64,000 nucleotides of DNA from Streptomyces humi (GTDB lineage Bacteria > Actinomycetota > Actinomycetes > Streptomycetales > Streptomycetaceae), in the NCBI RefSeq assembly GCF_001005085.2, contig NZ_LBMU02000079.1, forward strand, positions 1-64,000. The letters are read 5' to 3'. Position numbers and translations under genes: made by a program. The notes beneath the pieces were generated by a model, which saw only the letters and a list, made by a program, of their open reading frames with translations, made no database searches and was not told the DNA's origin. Position 1 is the first letter of the stretch, and the number at the start of each line of letters is the position of its first letter. Of this stretch, positions 32,254 through 40,395 are shown in pieces.

Positions 32254-32283
32254 AAGTTAAAACGTTTTCAGAAGGAGGGTCAA
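32254..32283 (-). promoter_or_regulatory. LacI-controlled promoter of ABC importer operon
   Basis: Minus-strand -35 TTGACC (32283-32278), 18-bp spacer, -10 TAACTT (32259-32254). The perfect palindrome AAAACGTTTT (32259-32268), with the CG centre typical of LacI operators, fills the spacer next to -10, so bound repressor would block polymerase. An imperfect copy, TGAAAACCTTTTCGG, lies 80 bp downstream inside the first gene. Confidence 0.7.
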
Positions 32284-32369
32284 CACTTCTGACACAACTG
32301 CCTTGTCAGGAGGGGCCGCTCGGGCGTGAGACTGGGAGGACCGCCGGATCCGGCCCAGGAGGGTGGACC

Positions 32370-32750
32370 ATGGACGACGACCCGAACGACGACACGACAG
32401 CCCCGCCGCGGGTGGAACTCACACCGCGGGCGGCCGACCTGCTGCGCCGGCTGCACGCCGAGCACGGTCCGCTGATGTTCCACCAGTCCGGCGGCTGCTG
32501 CGACGGCAGCGCACCCATGTGCTACCCGGACGGCGAGTTCCGCACCGGCGGCTCCGACGTGCTGCTGGCCGAGCTGGCGGTGGACGGTGTCGAGGCGCCC
32601 GTCACGTTCTGGATGTCCCGCAGCCAGTACGAGGTGTGGAGCCACACCCGGCTGATCGTGGACGTGGTGCCGGGCAGGGGGAGCGGCTTCTCGCTGGAAG
32701 CACCCGAGGGGGTGCGTTTTCTCACCCGTTCTCGCGTAGTCGACGTCTAG
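32370..32750 (+). CDS. DUF779 family protein
   Basis: 126 residues. Conserved DUF779 core: GPLMFHQSGGCCDGSAPMCYP with a CC pair and a third cysteine, then F.MSRSQYEVWSHT. These proteins usually sit beside aldehyde dehydrogenases, often with a DNA-binding activator of alcohol metabolism. Here no aldehyde dehydrogenase is adjacent. Ribosome site AGGAGG. Divergent from the ABC operon. Confidence 0.88.
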   Translation: MDDDPNDDTTAPPRVELTPRAADLLRRLHAEHGPLMFHQSGGCCDGSAPMCYPDGEFRTGGSDVLLAELAVDGVEAPVTFWMSRSQYEVWSHTRLIVDVVPGRGSGFSLEAPEGVRFLTRSRVVDV

Positions 32751-32824
32751 CGGCCCCGTAGGTCACCCGCGTCTGCTGCACTTCCCTGTGTCCCAAGGAA
32801 CTTGACGAGACATCAGGGGGTGCG

Positions 32825-34066
32825 GTGACGCATCGTCGGAGACGGCCCACAGCGACGATCCGAACTCTGTTCACGATTCTCACCACGTCCGGCGTGCTGG
32901 CCGGTGCGGCCCTCACGGGTGCGGCACCGGCCGGCGCCGCGCCGGAGGGCGGCCGGATCCCGTCCGGCGTCACCTACCGGCAGTTCGACGTCCGGGCGGC
33001 CAAGGGCACGGTCCACGTCCATCTGCTGACCGTCGACCTCACCGACCGGCACGTCCGGGTGGACCTGCTCACCCCGGGCGCGGTGGCCGCCCGTGCGCGG
33101 GTGTCCGCGATGGCGGACGCGGCGGGCGCCGTCGCGGGCGTGAACGGCGACTTCTTCAACATCAACGAGACCCAGCACCCGGGCGTCGAGGCGACCGGCG
33201 CGAGCGTCGGCCCGGCGATCGCGCACGGCAGGGTGCTCAAGGCGGCGGTGCCGACGGCCCAGCGGTTCGGCCCCTCGCTGCCGCCGGGCACCGCCACCAC
33301 GGACGTCCTCGGCGTGGGTGTGGACGGGCGGGCCCGGCTCGACCGGCTGACGCTCGCCGGCTCGGTCCGCACCCCCGCCGGGAAGCTCACGCTGCGCGGC
33401 CTCAACCAGTACGCGCTGGCCCAGGGTTCGGTCGGCGCCTACACGGCAGCCTGGGGCTCGGTCTCCCGCAGGCGCGCCACCTGCGGTTCGGACACCGACC
33501 GGGCCGCCGGGTGCAGCACGGACACCTACGAGGTCCAGGTCCGCCACGGCAGGGTCGTCGCCGTGTCGGCCACCCCGGGCAGCGGGGCGATCGCGCCCGG
33601 GACCACCGTCCTGCTCGGCCGGGAGGGGGGCGCGGACCGGCTGCGCACCCTCGTCAAGGGTGACCGGGTCTCGGTACGCGAGCGGCTGGTGCCGTCCGCT
33701 TCCAGGATCCCGTACCGCTTCGCGGTCGGCGGCTATCCGGTGCTGCGCGGCGGCGAGCCGCTGCCCGGCCTGGACGACAACGTCTCGGCCGTGCGCACGG
33801 CGGCGGGCTACGCGCACGGCGGGCGCAGGCTGCTGCTCCTCGCGCTGGACGGCGCGACCGCCTACCGCAGGGGCCTGACCATCGCGGAAGTCGCCGCTGA
33901 AATGCGGGAGTTGGGAGCTGTCGACGCGTTCAGCCTGGACGGCGGCGGTTCCACGACGATGGTGGCCCGCACCGAGGGGGCCAAGACGGTGAGCGTGCTC
34001 AACCACCCGACCGACAGCCCGGAGCGCGCCGTGGCGAACGGCATCGGCGTCTTCTGGCGACCCTGA
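32825..34066 (+). CDS. Secreted phosphodiester glycosidase family (NAGPA/DUF2233) protein
   Basis: 413 residues. GTG start; basic n-region and signal peptide ending GAAPAGAAP. The catalytic-like domain has AGVNGDFFNINETQHPGVEATG early, FAVGGYPVLRGG, and near the end AVDAFSLDGGGSTTMVARTEG and ERAVANGIGVFW, all typical of the N-acetylglucosamine-1-phosphodiester alpha-N-acetylglucosaminidase (uncovering enzyme) superfamily. In bacteria it probably acts on cell-wall or exopolysaccharide phosphodiesters. A CGSD...GCST pair between residues 219 and 230 may form a disulfide. Confidence 0.88.
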   Translation: MTHRRRRPTATIRTLFTILTTSGVLAGAALTGAAPAGAAPEGGRIPSGVTYRQFDVRAAKGTVHVHLLTVDLTDRHVRVDLLTPGAVAARARVSAMADAAGAVAGVNGDFFNINETQHPGVEATGASVGPAIAHGRVLKAAVPTAQRFGPSLPPGTATTDVLGVGVDGRARLDRLTLAGSVRTPAGKLTLRGLNQYALAQGSVGAYTAAWGSVSRRRATCGSDTDRAAGCSTDTYEVQVRHGRVVAVSATPGSGAIAPGTTVLLGREGGADRLRTLVKGDRVSVRERLVPSASRIPYRFAVGGYPVLRGGEPLPGLDDNVSAVRTAAGYAHGGRRLLLLALDGATAYRRGLTIAEVAAEMRELGAVDAFSLDGGGSTTMVARTEGAKTVSVLNHPTDSPERAVANGIGVFWRP

Positions 34067-34103
34067 CCGGTACGGCCCTGAGCCGACGGCCCCGGCGGCC
34101 GGC

Positions 34104-34298
34104 TCAGGGCCGCAGGGTGCTCACCAGGTCGGCGGTCGCGGTGAGCCCGCTGCTGATGGTGGGCGCCATGCTGGTACTGGCCAGGAAGAAGCCGAGCACC
34201 ATGCAGACCAGGGCGTGCGAGATCTTCAGCCCGCCCTGGCGCATGAAGAGCACCGCCACGAACAGGAGCAGCAGCACCACAGAAATGGAAACGGCCAT
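34104..34298 (-). CDS. Small membrane protein
   Basis: 64 residues from ATG 34298, which has GGAGGAGG six bases ahead. Two membrane helices (SISVVLLLLFVAVLF; HALVCMVLGFFLAST) flank MRQGGLKIS, then a Ser/Thr-rich end. Proteins with a GLK.SHALVC..LGF.LAS core recur in Streptomyces; function is unknown. It stands alone between convergent and tandem neighbours. Confidence 0.65.
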   Translation of the reverse strand: MAVSISVVLLLLFVAVLFMRQGGLKISHALVCMVLGFFLASTSMAPTISSGLTATADLVSTLRP

Positions 34299-34400
34299 CG
34301 CGAACCTCCTCCGCCACGCCCGTTCCAGGGCGTTCGGCCGCAAGTGTGGCCCAGCGGAGGGTCGGCCCGTGCGGTTGACACGTCCCCCGTTCGGGTGGTC

Positions 34401-35264
34401 TTACGACGCCTGGTGGGCGTCCAGGAAGGCTTCCAGGCCCGCCAGGTCGTCGGTGTTGAAGTAGTCGACGCCGGCCGCGAGCAGCTCGCTCCACAGCGCG
34501 TCGCGCGCCGGTCCGGCCGTGTCCGGGGTGGCCCAGAACCGCACCTGCTGCCCCGCGGCGTGCGCCTGCTGGATGATGCCGCGCAGTTTCTGCCGCTCGG
34601 CCGCCGGGAAGTCGCCCTCCCCGAGCCAGGTGAAGTTGAGGGTCCAGTTGTCGCTGATCAGCGGGGCGAAGGAAGCGGGGGCCGGGGTGCCGAGGTCGGT
34701 GAGCCGGCCGTCGTAGAAGGCCCGGCGCACGGTCTGCGCCGCCATCGGCGTGCGCGCGGCGCGGTCGCCGGAGACGACGTTGGTGACCGCGCCGGGAACG
34801 ACGCGGCCGTGGGCGTAGGTGGTGAACAGGTGCGGGTAGCGCCGCAGGTGCCGGTCGAGTTCGAGGTACGTCGAGGACCCCTCGGTCTTGATGTCGATCA
34901 GCAGTTGCAGCGGCCGGCGCCAACCCCGGTAGACAGCGCCTTGGTTGGCCTTGACCAGCGCGGCGAGCGGGTCGAGGTAGAGGGATTCGAGGGTGCGGCT
35001 CGGGTCGAGGTCGTCCTCGGTGTGGCCGATGAGGAGCTGGTCGCCGACGAGGAAGATGTCGGCCTCGACGCTGCCGAAACGGTGGCCGAGGGCGTCGAAC
35101 AGGGGGTGGGTGTGCTCGTAGTCGTTGTGGGCGTGCGCACGCCACAGCGGCCGCCGACCGCGGTGCCGCCCGTCTGCCCAGGCCTGCGCGCCGGGCAGCA
35201 CGACGGCACCGGCGAGGGCGGCACCGAGGGTGGTGAGGGCTCTGCGACGGGTGGTGAGGGCCAT
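34401..35264 (-). CDS. Secreted AIM6/GDPD-like phosphodiesterase
   Basis: 287 residues. A Tat-like signal (TTRRRALTTLGAALAGAVVLP...WADG) precedes HAHNDYEHTHPLFDALGHRFGS, EADIFLVGDQLLIGH, LLIDIKTEG and a C-terminal VDYFNTDDL. These elements correspond to the PI-PLC/glycerophosphodiester phosphodiesterase barrel in its AIM6-like form. It probably cleaves an extracellular phosphodiester. I start at ATG 35264, which has GGGAGG; a longer start at 35318 would bury the signal. Confidence 0.8.
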   Translation of the reverse strand: MALTTRRRALTTLGAALAGAVVLPGAQAWADGRHRGRRPLWRAHAHNDYEHTHPLFDALGHRFGSVEADIFLVGDQLLIGHTEDDLDPSRTLESLYLDPLAALVKANQGAVYRGWRRPLQLLIDIKTEGSSTYLELDRHLRRYPHLFTTYAHGRVVPGAVTNVVSGDRAARTPMAAQTVRRAFYDGRLTDLGTPAPASFAPLISDNWTLNFTWLGEGDFPAAERQKLRGIIQQAHAAGQQVRFWATPDTAGPARDALWSELLAAGVDYFNTDDLAGLEAFLDAHQAS

Positions 35265-35383
35265 GATGCTCTGCCTCCCTTGTAGGGCCTTGTGGGACCC
35301 AAGGGAGTATGCGGGCAAACGGAGCCCGATTCAGTTGTCTGCGAAGGGAGTTGGCTGGACTGCCACCCCCGGTTCACTACGGC

Positions 35384-35455
35384 CGCCCCGAAAGGGGCGC
35401 GGGGAACTGCGCGACCAGCCCCCACGCACCCGCACCCGAACCCGCACCCCGCTAC
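35384..35455. repeat. Dispersed hairpin-plus-tail repeat, copy B
   Basis: CGCCCC and GGGGCG arms (35384-35389, 35394-35399) with a GAAA tetraloop, followed by CGGGGAACTGCGCGACCAG and ACGCACCCGCACCC. It lies 3' of the acyl-CoA dehydrogenase operon in the spacer to the AIM6-like gene, read-through side. See copies at 27447, 47394, 49545 and 53500. Confidence 0.6.
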
Positions 35456-35456
35456 C

Positions 35457-36539
35457 TCACGGGGCCTCCAGTCCGACCAGCTCGCCCAGCGCCTCCCGAT
35501 GCGCCCCCGCCGTACCGAAGGCGATCGAATCCGCCTTGGCCCGCTTCAGATACAGGTGGATCGGGTGTTCCCACGTCATCCCGATCCCCGCGTGCAACTG
35601 CAACGCCTCCTCGGCCGCACGCACGGCCACCGGCGCCGCGTACGCCTGGGCGACGGCGACCAGGACATCGGCGTCCGCGCCGGAGGCGAGCGCGTCGGCG
35701 GCCCCCCGCGCCGCGGCCCGCAGGTTCACGACCTCCAGCCACAGCTGCGCCAACCGGTGCTTCAGCGCCTGGAACCCGCCCACCGGCCGGTTGAACTGCT
35801 TGCGCTCCTTCAGGTACCGCACGGTCTCGGTCAGCGCCCACTCGGCGACCCCGAACTGCTCGGAGGCCAGCAGCCCGGCCCCGGCCCGCAGCGCACGCGG
35901 TACGGCGGGTTCCGCGTCACCGAGCCGACGCCCCGCGGCCCCGTCCAGCGTGACCGTGGCGAGCGGCCGGGTGAGGTCGAAGGCCACCTGCGGGGTGACG
36001 GTCACCGCCGCGGCGTCGACCGCGTACAGCCCGCCGTCGTCGCCCGGCACCAGCAGCACGTCCGCGGCGACCGCGTCCGCGATCCCGGGCAACTCGCCGT
36101 GCAGAAGCCCGTCGTCGACCCGTACGGTCTCGAACGCGGCGCCTGGAGCGACATGCAGGCCGACGGCCAGTGCCCCGATCGTCCGCCCGGACGCCAGTCG
36201 TCCCAGCAGCTCCTCGTCACCGCAGGCCAGCAGGGCCTCGGTCGCCACCACCGCACTGGTCAGATACGGTACGGGCGCCACCGCACGCCCCAACTCCTCC
36301 AGCACGACGGCGACTTCGCGGTGCGAGGCGCCCTGGCCGCCCAGTTCCTCCGGCACCAGCAGACCGGCCAGGCCCATGCCGTCGGCCAGCGCCTTCCAGG
36401 CCGCCAGGTCGTGCGGGGCGTCCGACTCGGCGCGGGCGATGACGCCGGGGGCGTCACAGTGGTCGGTGAGCAGGTCCCGCACGGCGGAACGCAGCGCCTC
36501 TTCCTCCTCCGAGTACAGCAGGTCGGGCGCTCCAGTCAT
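35457..36539 (-). CDS. Acyl-CoA dehydrogenase, probable beta subunit
   Basis: 360 residues. Typical acyl-CoA dehydrogenase helical ends (LLYSEEEEALRSAVRDLL; FGVAEWALTETVRYLKERKQFNRPVGGFQALKH; LQLHAGIGMTWEHPIHLYLKRAK), but a divergent central region and no clear catalytic Glu segment of the IEGGTSEV type. ATG overlaps the upstream gene stop (ATGA). Such paired unequal genes in actinomycetes encode alpha2beta2 dehydrogenases for steroid side chains or branched acyl-CoAs. Confidence 0.85.
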   Translation of the reverse strand: MTGAPDLLYSEEEEALRSAVRDLLTDHCDAPGVIARAESDAPHDLAAWKALADGMGLAGLLVPEELGGQGASHREVAVVLEELGRAVAPVPYLTSAVVATEALLACGDEELLGRLASGRTIGALAVGLHVAPGAAFETVRVDDGLLHGELPGIADAVAADVLLVPGDDGGLYAVDAAAVTVTPQVAFDLTRPLATVTLDGAAGRRLGDAEPAVPRALRAGAGLLASEQFGVAEWALTETVRYLKERKQFNRPVGGFQALKHRLAQLWLEVVNLRAAARGAADALASGADADVLVAVAQAYAAPVAVRAAEEALQLHAGIGMTWEHPIHLYLKRAKADSIAFGTAGAHREALGELVGLEAP

Positions 36540-37717
36540 CGGGCCAGGTCCTTCCATGCGACGTCCTTGTCGGTGCGCGGCTCGGCCGGCAGGCCCAGGA
36601 CGCGTTCGGCGACGATGTTCAGCAGGACCTCACTGGTCCCGCCCTCGATGCTGTTGCCCTTGGCGCGAAGGTAGCGGTAACCGGCGTCCCGGCCGGTGAA
36701 GTCCACCAGTTCGGGCCGGCGCATGGTCCAGTCGTCGTACAACAGGCCTTCCTCGCCGCGGAGTTCGACCTCGAGGCCGCTGATCTCCTGGTTGAGGCGG
36801 GCGAAGGCGAGTTTCATGCCGGCGCCCTCGGGGCCGGGCTGTCCGGCGACGAGCTGCTGGCGCAGCCGCTCGGCGGTGAGCCGGGCGACCTCGGACTCCA
36901 CCCAGAGCTTCAGCAGCCGCTGGTGCAGGTCGTGGGTGCGCAGTTCCGGGCGTTCACGCCAGGTCTTCGCGACCGGGCCGATCATGCCGCCCTCGCGGGG
37001 CAGGCGCATGCCGCCGATGGCGACGCGCTCGTTGTTGAGCGTGGTCTGCGCGACCCGCCAGCCGTCGCCGGTCTCGCCGAGACGGTGGGCGTCGGGGATG
37101 CGGACGTCGGTGAGGAAGACCTCGTTGAACTCGGCCTCTCCGGTGACCTGCCGCAGCGGGCGTACGTCCACGCCCGGGTCGGTCATGTCGCAGACGAAGT
37201 AGGTGATGCCCGCGTGCTTGGGCACGCTCGGGTCGGTACGGGCGATCAGGATGGCCCAGCGGGCGTTGTGGGCGCCGGACGTCCACACCTTCTGCCCGTT
37301 GACGATCCAGTCGTCGCCCTCGCGCACGGCGCGGGTGCCGAGCGCGGCCAGGTCGGATCCGGCACCCGGCTCGCTGAACAGCTGGCACCAGACCTCCTCG
37401 CCGATCCACAGCGGGCGCAGGAAGCGCTGCTTCTGCTCCTCCGTGCCGTACCTGAGGATGGTCGGGGCGGCCATGCCGAGACCGATGCCGTTGCGGCGCG
37501 CGTCGTTGTCGGGGGCGTCCGCTGCCTCCAGTTCGGCGTCCACGACGGCCTGGAGGGAGCGCGGGGCGCCGAGGCCGCCGAGGCCCACCGGGTAGTGCAC
37601 CCAGGCCAGACCCGCGTCGAAGCGGGCCTTGAGGAAGTCGAGCTTCTCGGTCGTGGCGGGCGGGTTGGCGGCCAGCAAATCGGCTGTGCGGCGCCTCAGT
37701 TCGGCTGCGTCGGTCAT
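36536..37717 (-). CDS. Acyl-CoA dehydrogenase, probable alpha subunit
   Basis: 393 residues. FAD-domain motifs WCQLFSEPGAGSDLAALGTRA and WTSGAHNARWAILIARTD, and the C-terminal KGNSIEGGTSEVLLNIVAERVLG. Start codon overlaps the quinone oxidoreductase stop (ATGA) and its own stop overlaps the next dehydrogenase, so three genes are translationally coupled. Likely oxidises a bulky or branched acyl-CoA; the substrate is unknown. Confidence 0.9.
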   Translation of the reverse strand: MTDAAELRRRTADLLAANPPATTEKLDFLKARFDAGLAWVHYPVGLGGLGAPRSLQAVVDAELEAADAPDNDARRNGIGLGMAAPTILRYGTEEQKQRFLRPLWIGEEVWCQLFSEPGAGSDLAALGTRAVREGDDWIVNGQKVWTSGAHNARWAILIARTDPSVPKHAGITYFVCDMTDPGVDVRPLRQVTGEAEFNEVFLTDVRIPDAHRLGETGDGWRVAQTTLNNERVAIGGMRLPREGGMIGPVAKTWRERPELRTHDLHQRLLKLWVESEVARLTAERLRQQLVAGQPGPEGAGMKLAFARLNQEISGLEVELRGEEGLLYDDWTMRRPELVDFTGRDAGYRYLRAKGNSIEGGTSEVLLNIVAERVLGLPAEPRTDKDVAWKDLAR

Positions 37718-38682
37718 GCGGCGGCTCCGTTCGGTACGACGGCGACCCGGCCGGTGGTGACACCGTCACCGACCCGCTGCACGGCCGCCGCGGCCTCGGT
37801 CAGCGGCACCCGCTCGCTCACCAGGGGCTTGATGGCGCCCTTGGCGGCCAGTTCGGTGAGCTGCTCGTGGCAGTGCAGGATCAGCTGCGGGTTCTTGGTG
37901 GCGTACAGGCCCCAGTGCAGGCCCAGGATGGAGTAGTTCTTCACCAGGGCGTGGTTGAGGGCCGGGCTCGGGATGGTGCCGCTGGCGAAGCCGACGACCA
38001 CGATCCGGCCCTCGAAGGCGACGACCTTCGTGGACTGGGTGTAGGCCTCGCCGCCGACCGGGTCGTAGATCACGTCGGCGCCGCGCCCGCCGGTGGCCTC
38101 CTTCACCGCGGCGATGACGTCCTCGGAGCGCCGGTCGACGACGACGTCACAGCCCTGCGCACGGGCCGCCGCCACCTTGTCGGCGCCGCCGACGACACCG
38201 ATCACCCGGGCCCCGGCCGCCTTGCCGAGCTGTACGGCCGCGCTGCCCACCCCGCCTGCGGCGGCGTGCACGAGCAGTGTCTCACCGGCCCGGAGCGCCG
38301 CCCTGCGGTGCAGGCCGAACCAGCCGGTCTGGTAGCCGATGTGCAGCGCGGCGGCCTCGGCGTCGTCCAGCGCGTCCGGGGCGGGCAGCAGGGCGGCGGC
38401 GTCCGCGACCGCGTACTCGGCGAAGCCGCCGTGGGGCAGCGCGGGGTTGGCGATCACCCGGCGCCCGTCCTCGGTCTCGCCGCAGATCTCCACGCCCGGG
38501 GTGAACGGCAGCGGCGGGCGCACCTGGTAGTGGCCCCGGCACATCAGGACGTCCGGGAAGTTGATGTTGGCGGCGCGTACCTTCAGCAGGACCTGGCCGT
38601 CGCCGGGCGTGGGCCGCTCCACCTCCTGGAGCCGCATCACCTCGCTCGGCTCACCGTTCTCGTGCACTTGCCATGCCTGCAT
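37714..38682 (-). CDS. NADPH:quinone oxidoreductase family (MDR) protein
   Basis: 322 residues. Zinc-free medium-chain reductase: N-terminal GroES-like domain (RAANINFPDVLMCRGHY, PFTPGVEICGE), Rossmann motif LLVHAAAGGVGSAAVQLGKAAGARVIGVVGG, and ADVIYDPVGGEAY. First gene of the three-gene operon ending in the paired acyl-CoA dehydrogenases, so it may reduce or re-oxidise an enoyl intermediate or serve redox balance. Confidence 0.88.
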   Translation of the reverse strand: MQAWQVHENGEPSEVMRLQEVERPTPGDGQVLLKVRAANINFPDVLMCRGHYQVRPPLPFTPGVEICGETEDGRRVIANPALPHGGFAEYAVADAAALLPAPDALDDAEAAALHIGYQTGWFGLHRRAALRAGETLLVHAAAGGVGSAAVQLGKAAGARVIGVVGGADKVAAARAQGCDVVVDRRSEDVIAAVKEATGGRGADVIYDPVGGEAYTQSTKVVAFEGRIVVVGFASGTIPSPALNHALVKNYSILGLHWGLYATKNPQLILHCHEQLTELAAKGAIKPLVSERVPLTEAAAAVQRVGDGVTTGRVAVVPNGAAA

Positions 38683-38770
38683 GCGGTGCCTCCACAGACT
38701 GCTTCGTCAGGGTCCATCGCATACTAAGCGGTCGCTTGCCGACTAGGGAACCGTGTCCGGGGTAACAGCG

Positions 38771-39340
38771 TCACGCCTTGGGCCGGGCCCGGACGTGCAT
38801 CCGCTCCCCCTGCGGCCCGAACAGGCTCAGGAACTCCACCGGCCCCTCCCCCGCCGACCCGAACCAGTGCGGCACCCGGGTGTCGAACTCCGCCGCCTCA
38901 CCCGGCCCGAGGACGACGTCGTGCTCACCGAGCACCAGCCGCAGCTTCCCCGCCAGCACGTACAGCCACTCGTAGCCCTCGTGGGTGCGCGGCTCGGGTT
39001 CGAGTCTCCGTCTCGGCTCGACCACCTTGAAGGCCTGTAGGCCGCCGGGCTGCCGGGTCAGCGGGTAGAAGGTGCGGCCGTACCGCTCCATCGGCTTCGC
39101 CCGCACCCGGGGGTCACCGACCGGCGGGGCGCCCACCAGTTCGTCCAGGGGCACCTGGTGGGCCTGCGCGATCGGCAGCAGCAGCTCCAGGCTGGGCTTG
39201 CGCAGCCCCGACTCCAGCCGGGAGAGCGTGCTGACCGAGATGCCGGTGGTCTCGGCGAGGGCGGCGAGGGTGACCTCACGCTCCTTGCGGAGCCGGCGCA
39301 GCCGGGGACCCACGCCCGCGAGAACGTCGTCGGTAGTCAT
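38771..39340 (-). CDS. XRE-cupin transcriptional regulator
   Basis: 189 residues. HTH LRRLRKEREVTLAALAETTGISVSTLSRLESGLRKPSLELLL (about 15-60), then a cupin (about 100-180) with THEGYEWLYVLAGKLRLVLGEHDVVLGPGEAAEFDTRVPHWFG. Start ATG 39340. Divergent from the flavoprotein gene across 78 bp that hold TTGC-N7-GCAA (39348-39362), a probable operator. Confidence 0.9.
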   Translation of the reverse strand: MTTDDVLAGVGPRLRRLRKEREVTLAALAETTGISVSTLSRLESGLRKPSLELLLPIAQAHQVPLDELVGAPPVGDPRVRAKPMERYGRTFYPLTRQPGGLQAFKVVEPRRRLEPEPRTHEGYEWLYVLAGKLRLVLGEHDVVLGPGEAAEFDTRVPHWFGSAGEGPVEFLSLFGPQGERMHVRARPKA

Positions 39341-39418
39341 GGTCGTATTGCAGTTTCGGCAAAGACGTTTGTCAACGCGGCACCGGATCGGCGACCGTCG
39401 GGCGCGGAGGTGGTCACC
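39341..39418. promoter_or_regulatory. Divergent regulator/flavoprotein intergenic operator
   Basis: 78 bp between divergent starts. Inverted repeat TTGC (39348-39351) / GCAA (39359-39362) separated by 7 bp, followed by GTTTGTCAAC. The short gap means the same sites probably govern both genes. Confidence 0.4.
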
Positions 39419-40366
39419 ATGACCGATACGTACGAAGTGGTCGTCGTGGGCGGGGGCGCGGCCGGGCTGTCCGCGGCGCTGGTCCTGGGCCGGGCCCGGC
39501 GACGCACCCTGGTCGTCGACGCGGGCGAGCCGCGCAACGCTCCCTCGGCCCACATGCAGGGCTTTCTGTCCCGGGACGGGATGGCACCCGCGGAGTTCCT
39601 GGCCGTGGGCCGGGAGGAGATCGCCCGCTACGGGGTGGAGCTGGTCCGGGACCGGGCCGTGGCCGCGACGAAGGGTGGGGCGAGGGAGGGTGACGGGGGC
39701 TTCACGGTGTCGCTGGCCGGCGGGCGGACGGTGCGGGCCCGGCAGCTGGTGGTGGCCACCGGCCTGAGGGACGAGCTGCCGCCCGTGCCCGGGGTCGCCG
39801 AACGGTTCGGCCGGGACGTGCTGCACTGCCCGTACTGCCACGGCTGGGAGGTCCGTGACCAGGCCTTCGGCGTGCTGGCCACGACGGTGCTGAGCGTGCA
39901 CCAGGCGCTGATGGTCACCCAGTGGTCCAAGGACGTCACCCTCTTCCTGCACCAGGTCGGGGAGACCGAGCCGACCGGGGACGACCTGCGCCGGCTGGCC
40001 GTGGCCGGGGTGCGGGTGGTGCCCGGTGAGGTGGCGGGGCTGCGGATCGAGGACGACCGGCTCACCGGCGTGCGGCTCGCCGACGGCACCGTGCACGCGC
40101 GGGAGGCCCTGTTCGTCGCACCGCGCCCGGTTCCGCGCAACGAGCTGTTCGTCGGGCTGGGCGCGGAGCTGACGCAGACCCCCTTCGGGGCGTACCCGGT
40201 GACCGACGAGCGGGGGCTGACGACGGTCCCCGGGCTGTGGGCGGCCGGGAACGCGAGCGGGTTCGCCGAGCAGGTGGTCAACGCGGCGAGCCGCGGCTAC
40301 CGGGCCGGGGCGGCGATCAACGGCGAGCTGCTCTTCGCCGACCTGGACGCGGGCGTGCGGGTGTAG
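39419..40366 (+). CDS. Thioredoxin-reductase-like flavoprotein (possible dithiol oxidase)
   Basis: 315 residues. FAD site VVVVGGGAAGLSAALVLGRA at residue 7 and GLWAAGNASGFAEQVVNAAS at the C terminus. The redox pair C137/C140 lies in HCPYCHGWEVRD, as in thioredoxin reductase-like dithiol oxidases (HlmI/GliT type). The segment where thioredoxin reductases carry the NADPH-binding GxGxxA reads VLATTVLSVHQAL, so the motif is absent. It may use O2 rather than NADPH. ATG 39419. Controlled by the divergent XRE-cupin gene. Confidence 0.85.
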   Translation: MTDTYEVVVVGGGAAGLSAALVLGRARRRTLVVDAGEPRNAPSAHMQGFLSRDGMAPAEFLAVGREEIARYGVELVRDRAVAATKGGAREGDGGFTVSLAGGRTVRARQLVVATGLRDELPPVPGVAERFGRDVLHCPYCHGWEVRDQAFGVLATTVLSVHQALMVTQWSKDVTLFLHQVGETEPTGDDLRRLAVAGVRVVPGEVAGLRIEDDRLTGVRLADGTVHAREALFVAPRPVPRNELFVGLGAELTQTPFGAYPVTDERGLTTVPGLWAAGNASGFAEQVVNAASRGYRAGAAINGELLFADLDAGVRV

Positions 40367-40395
40367 CCCCGGCGCTCCCGGAGCACTATGGCTGC

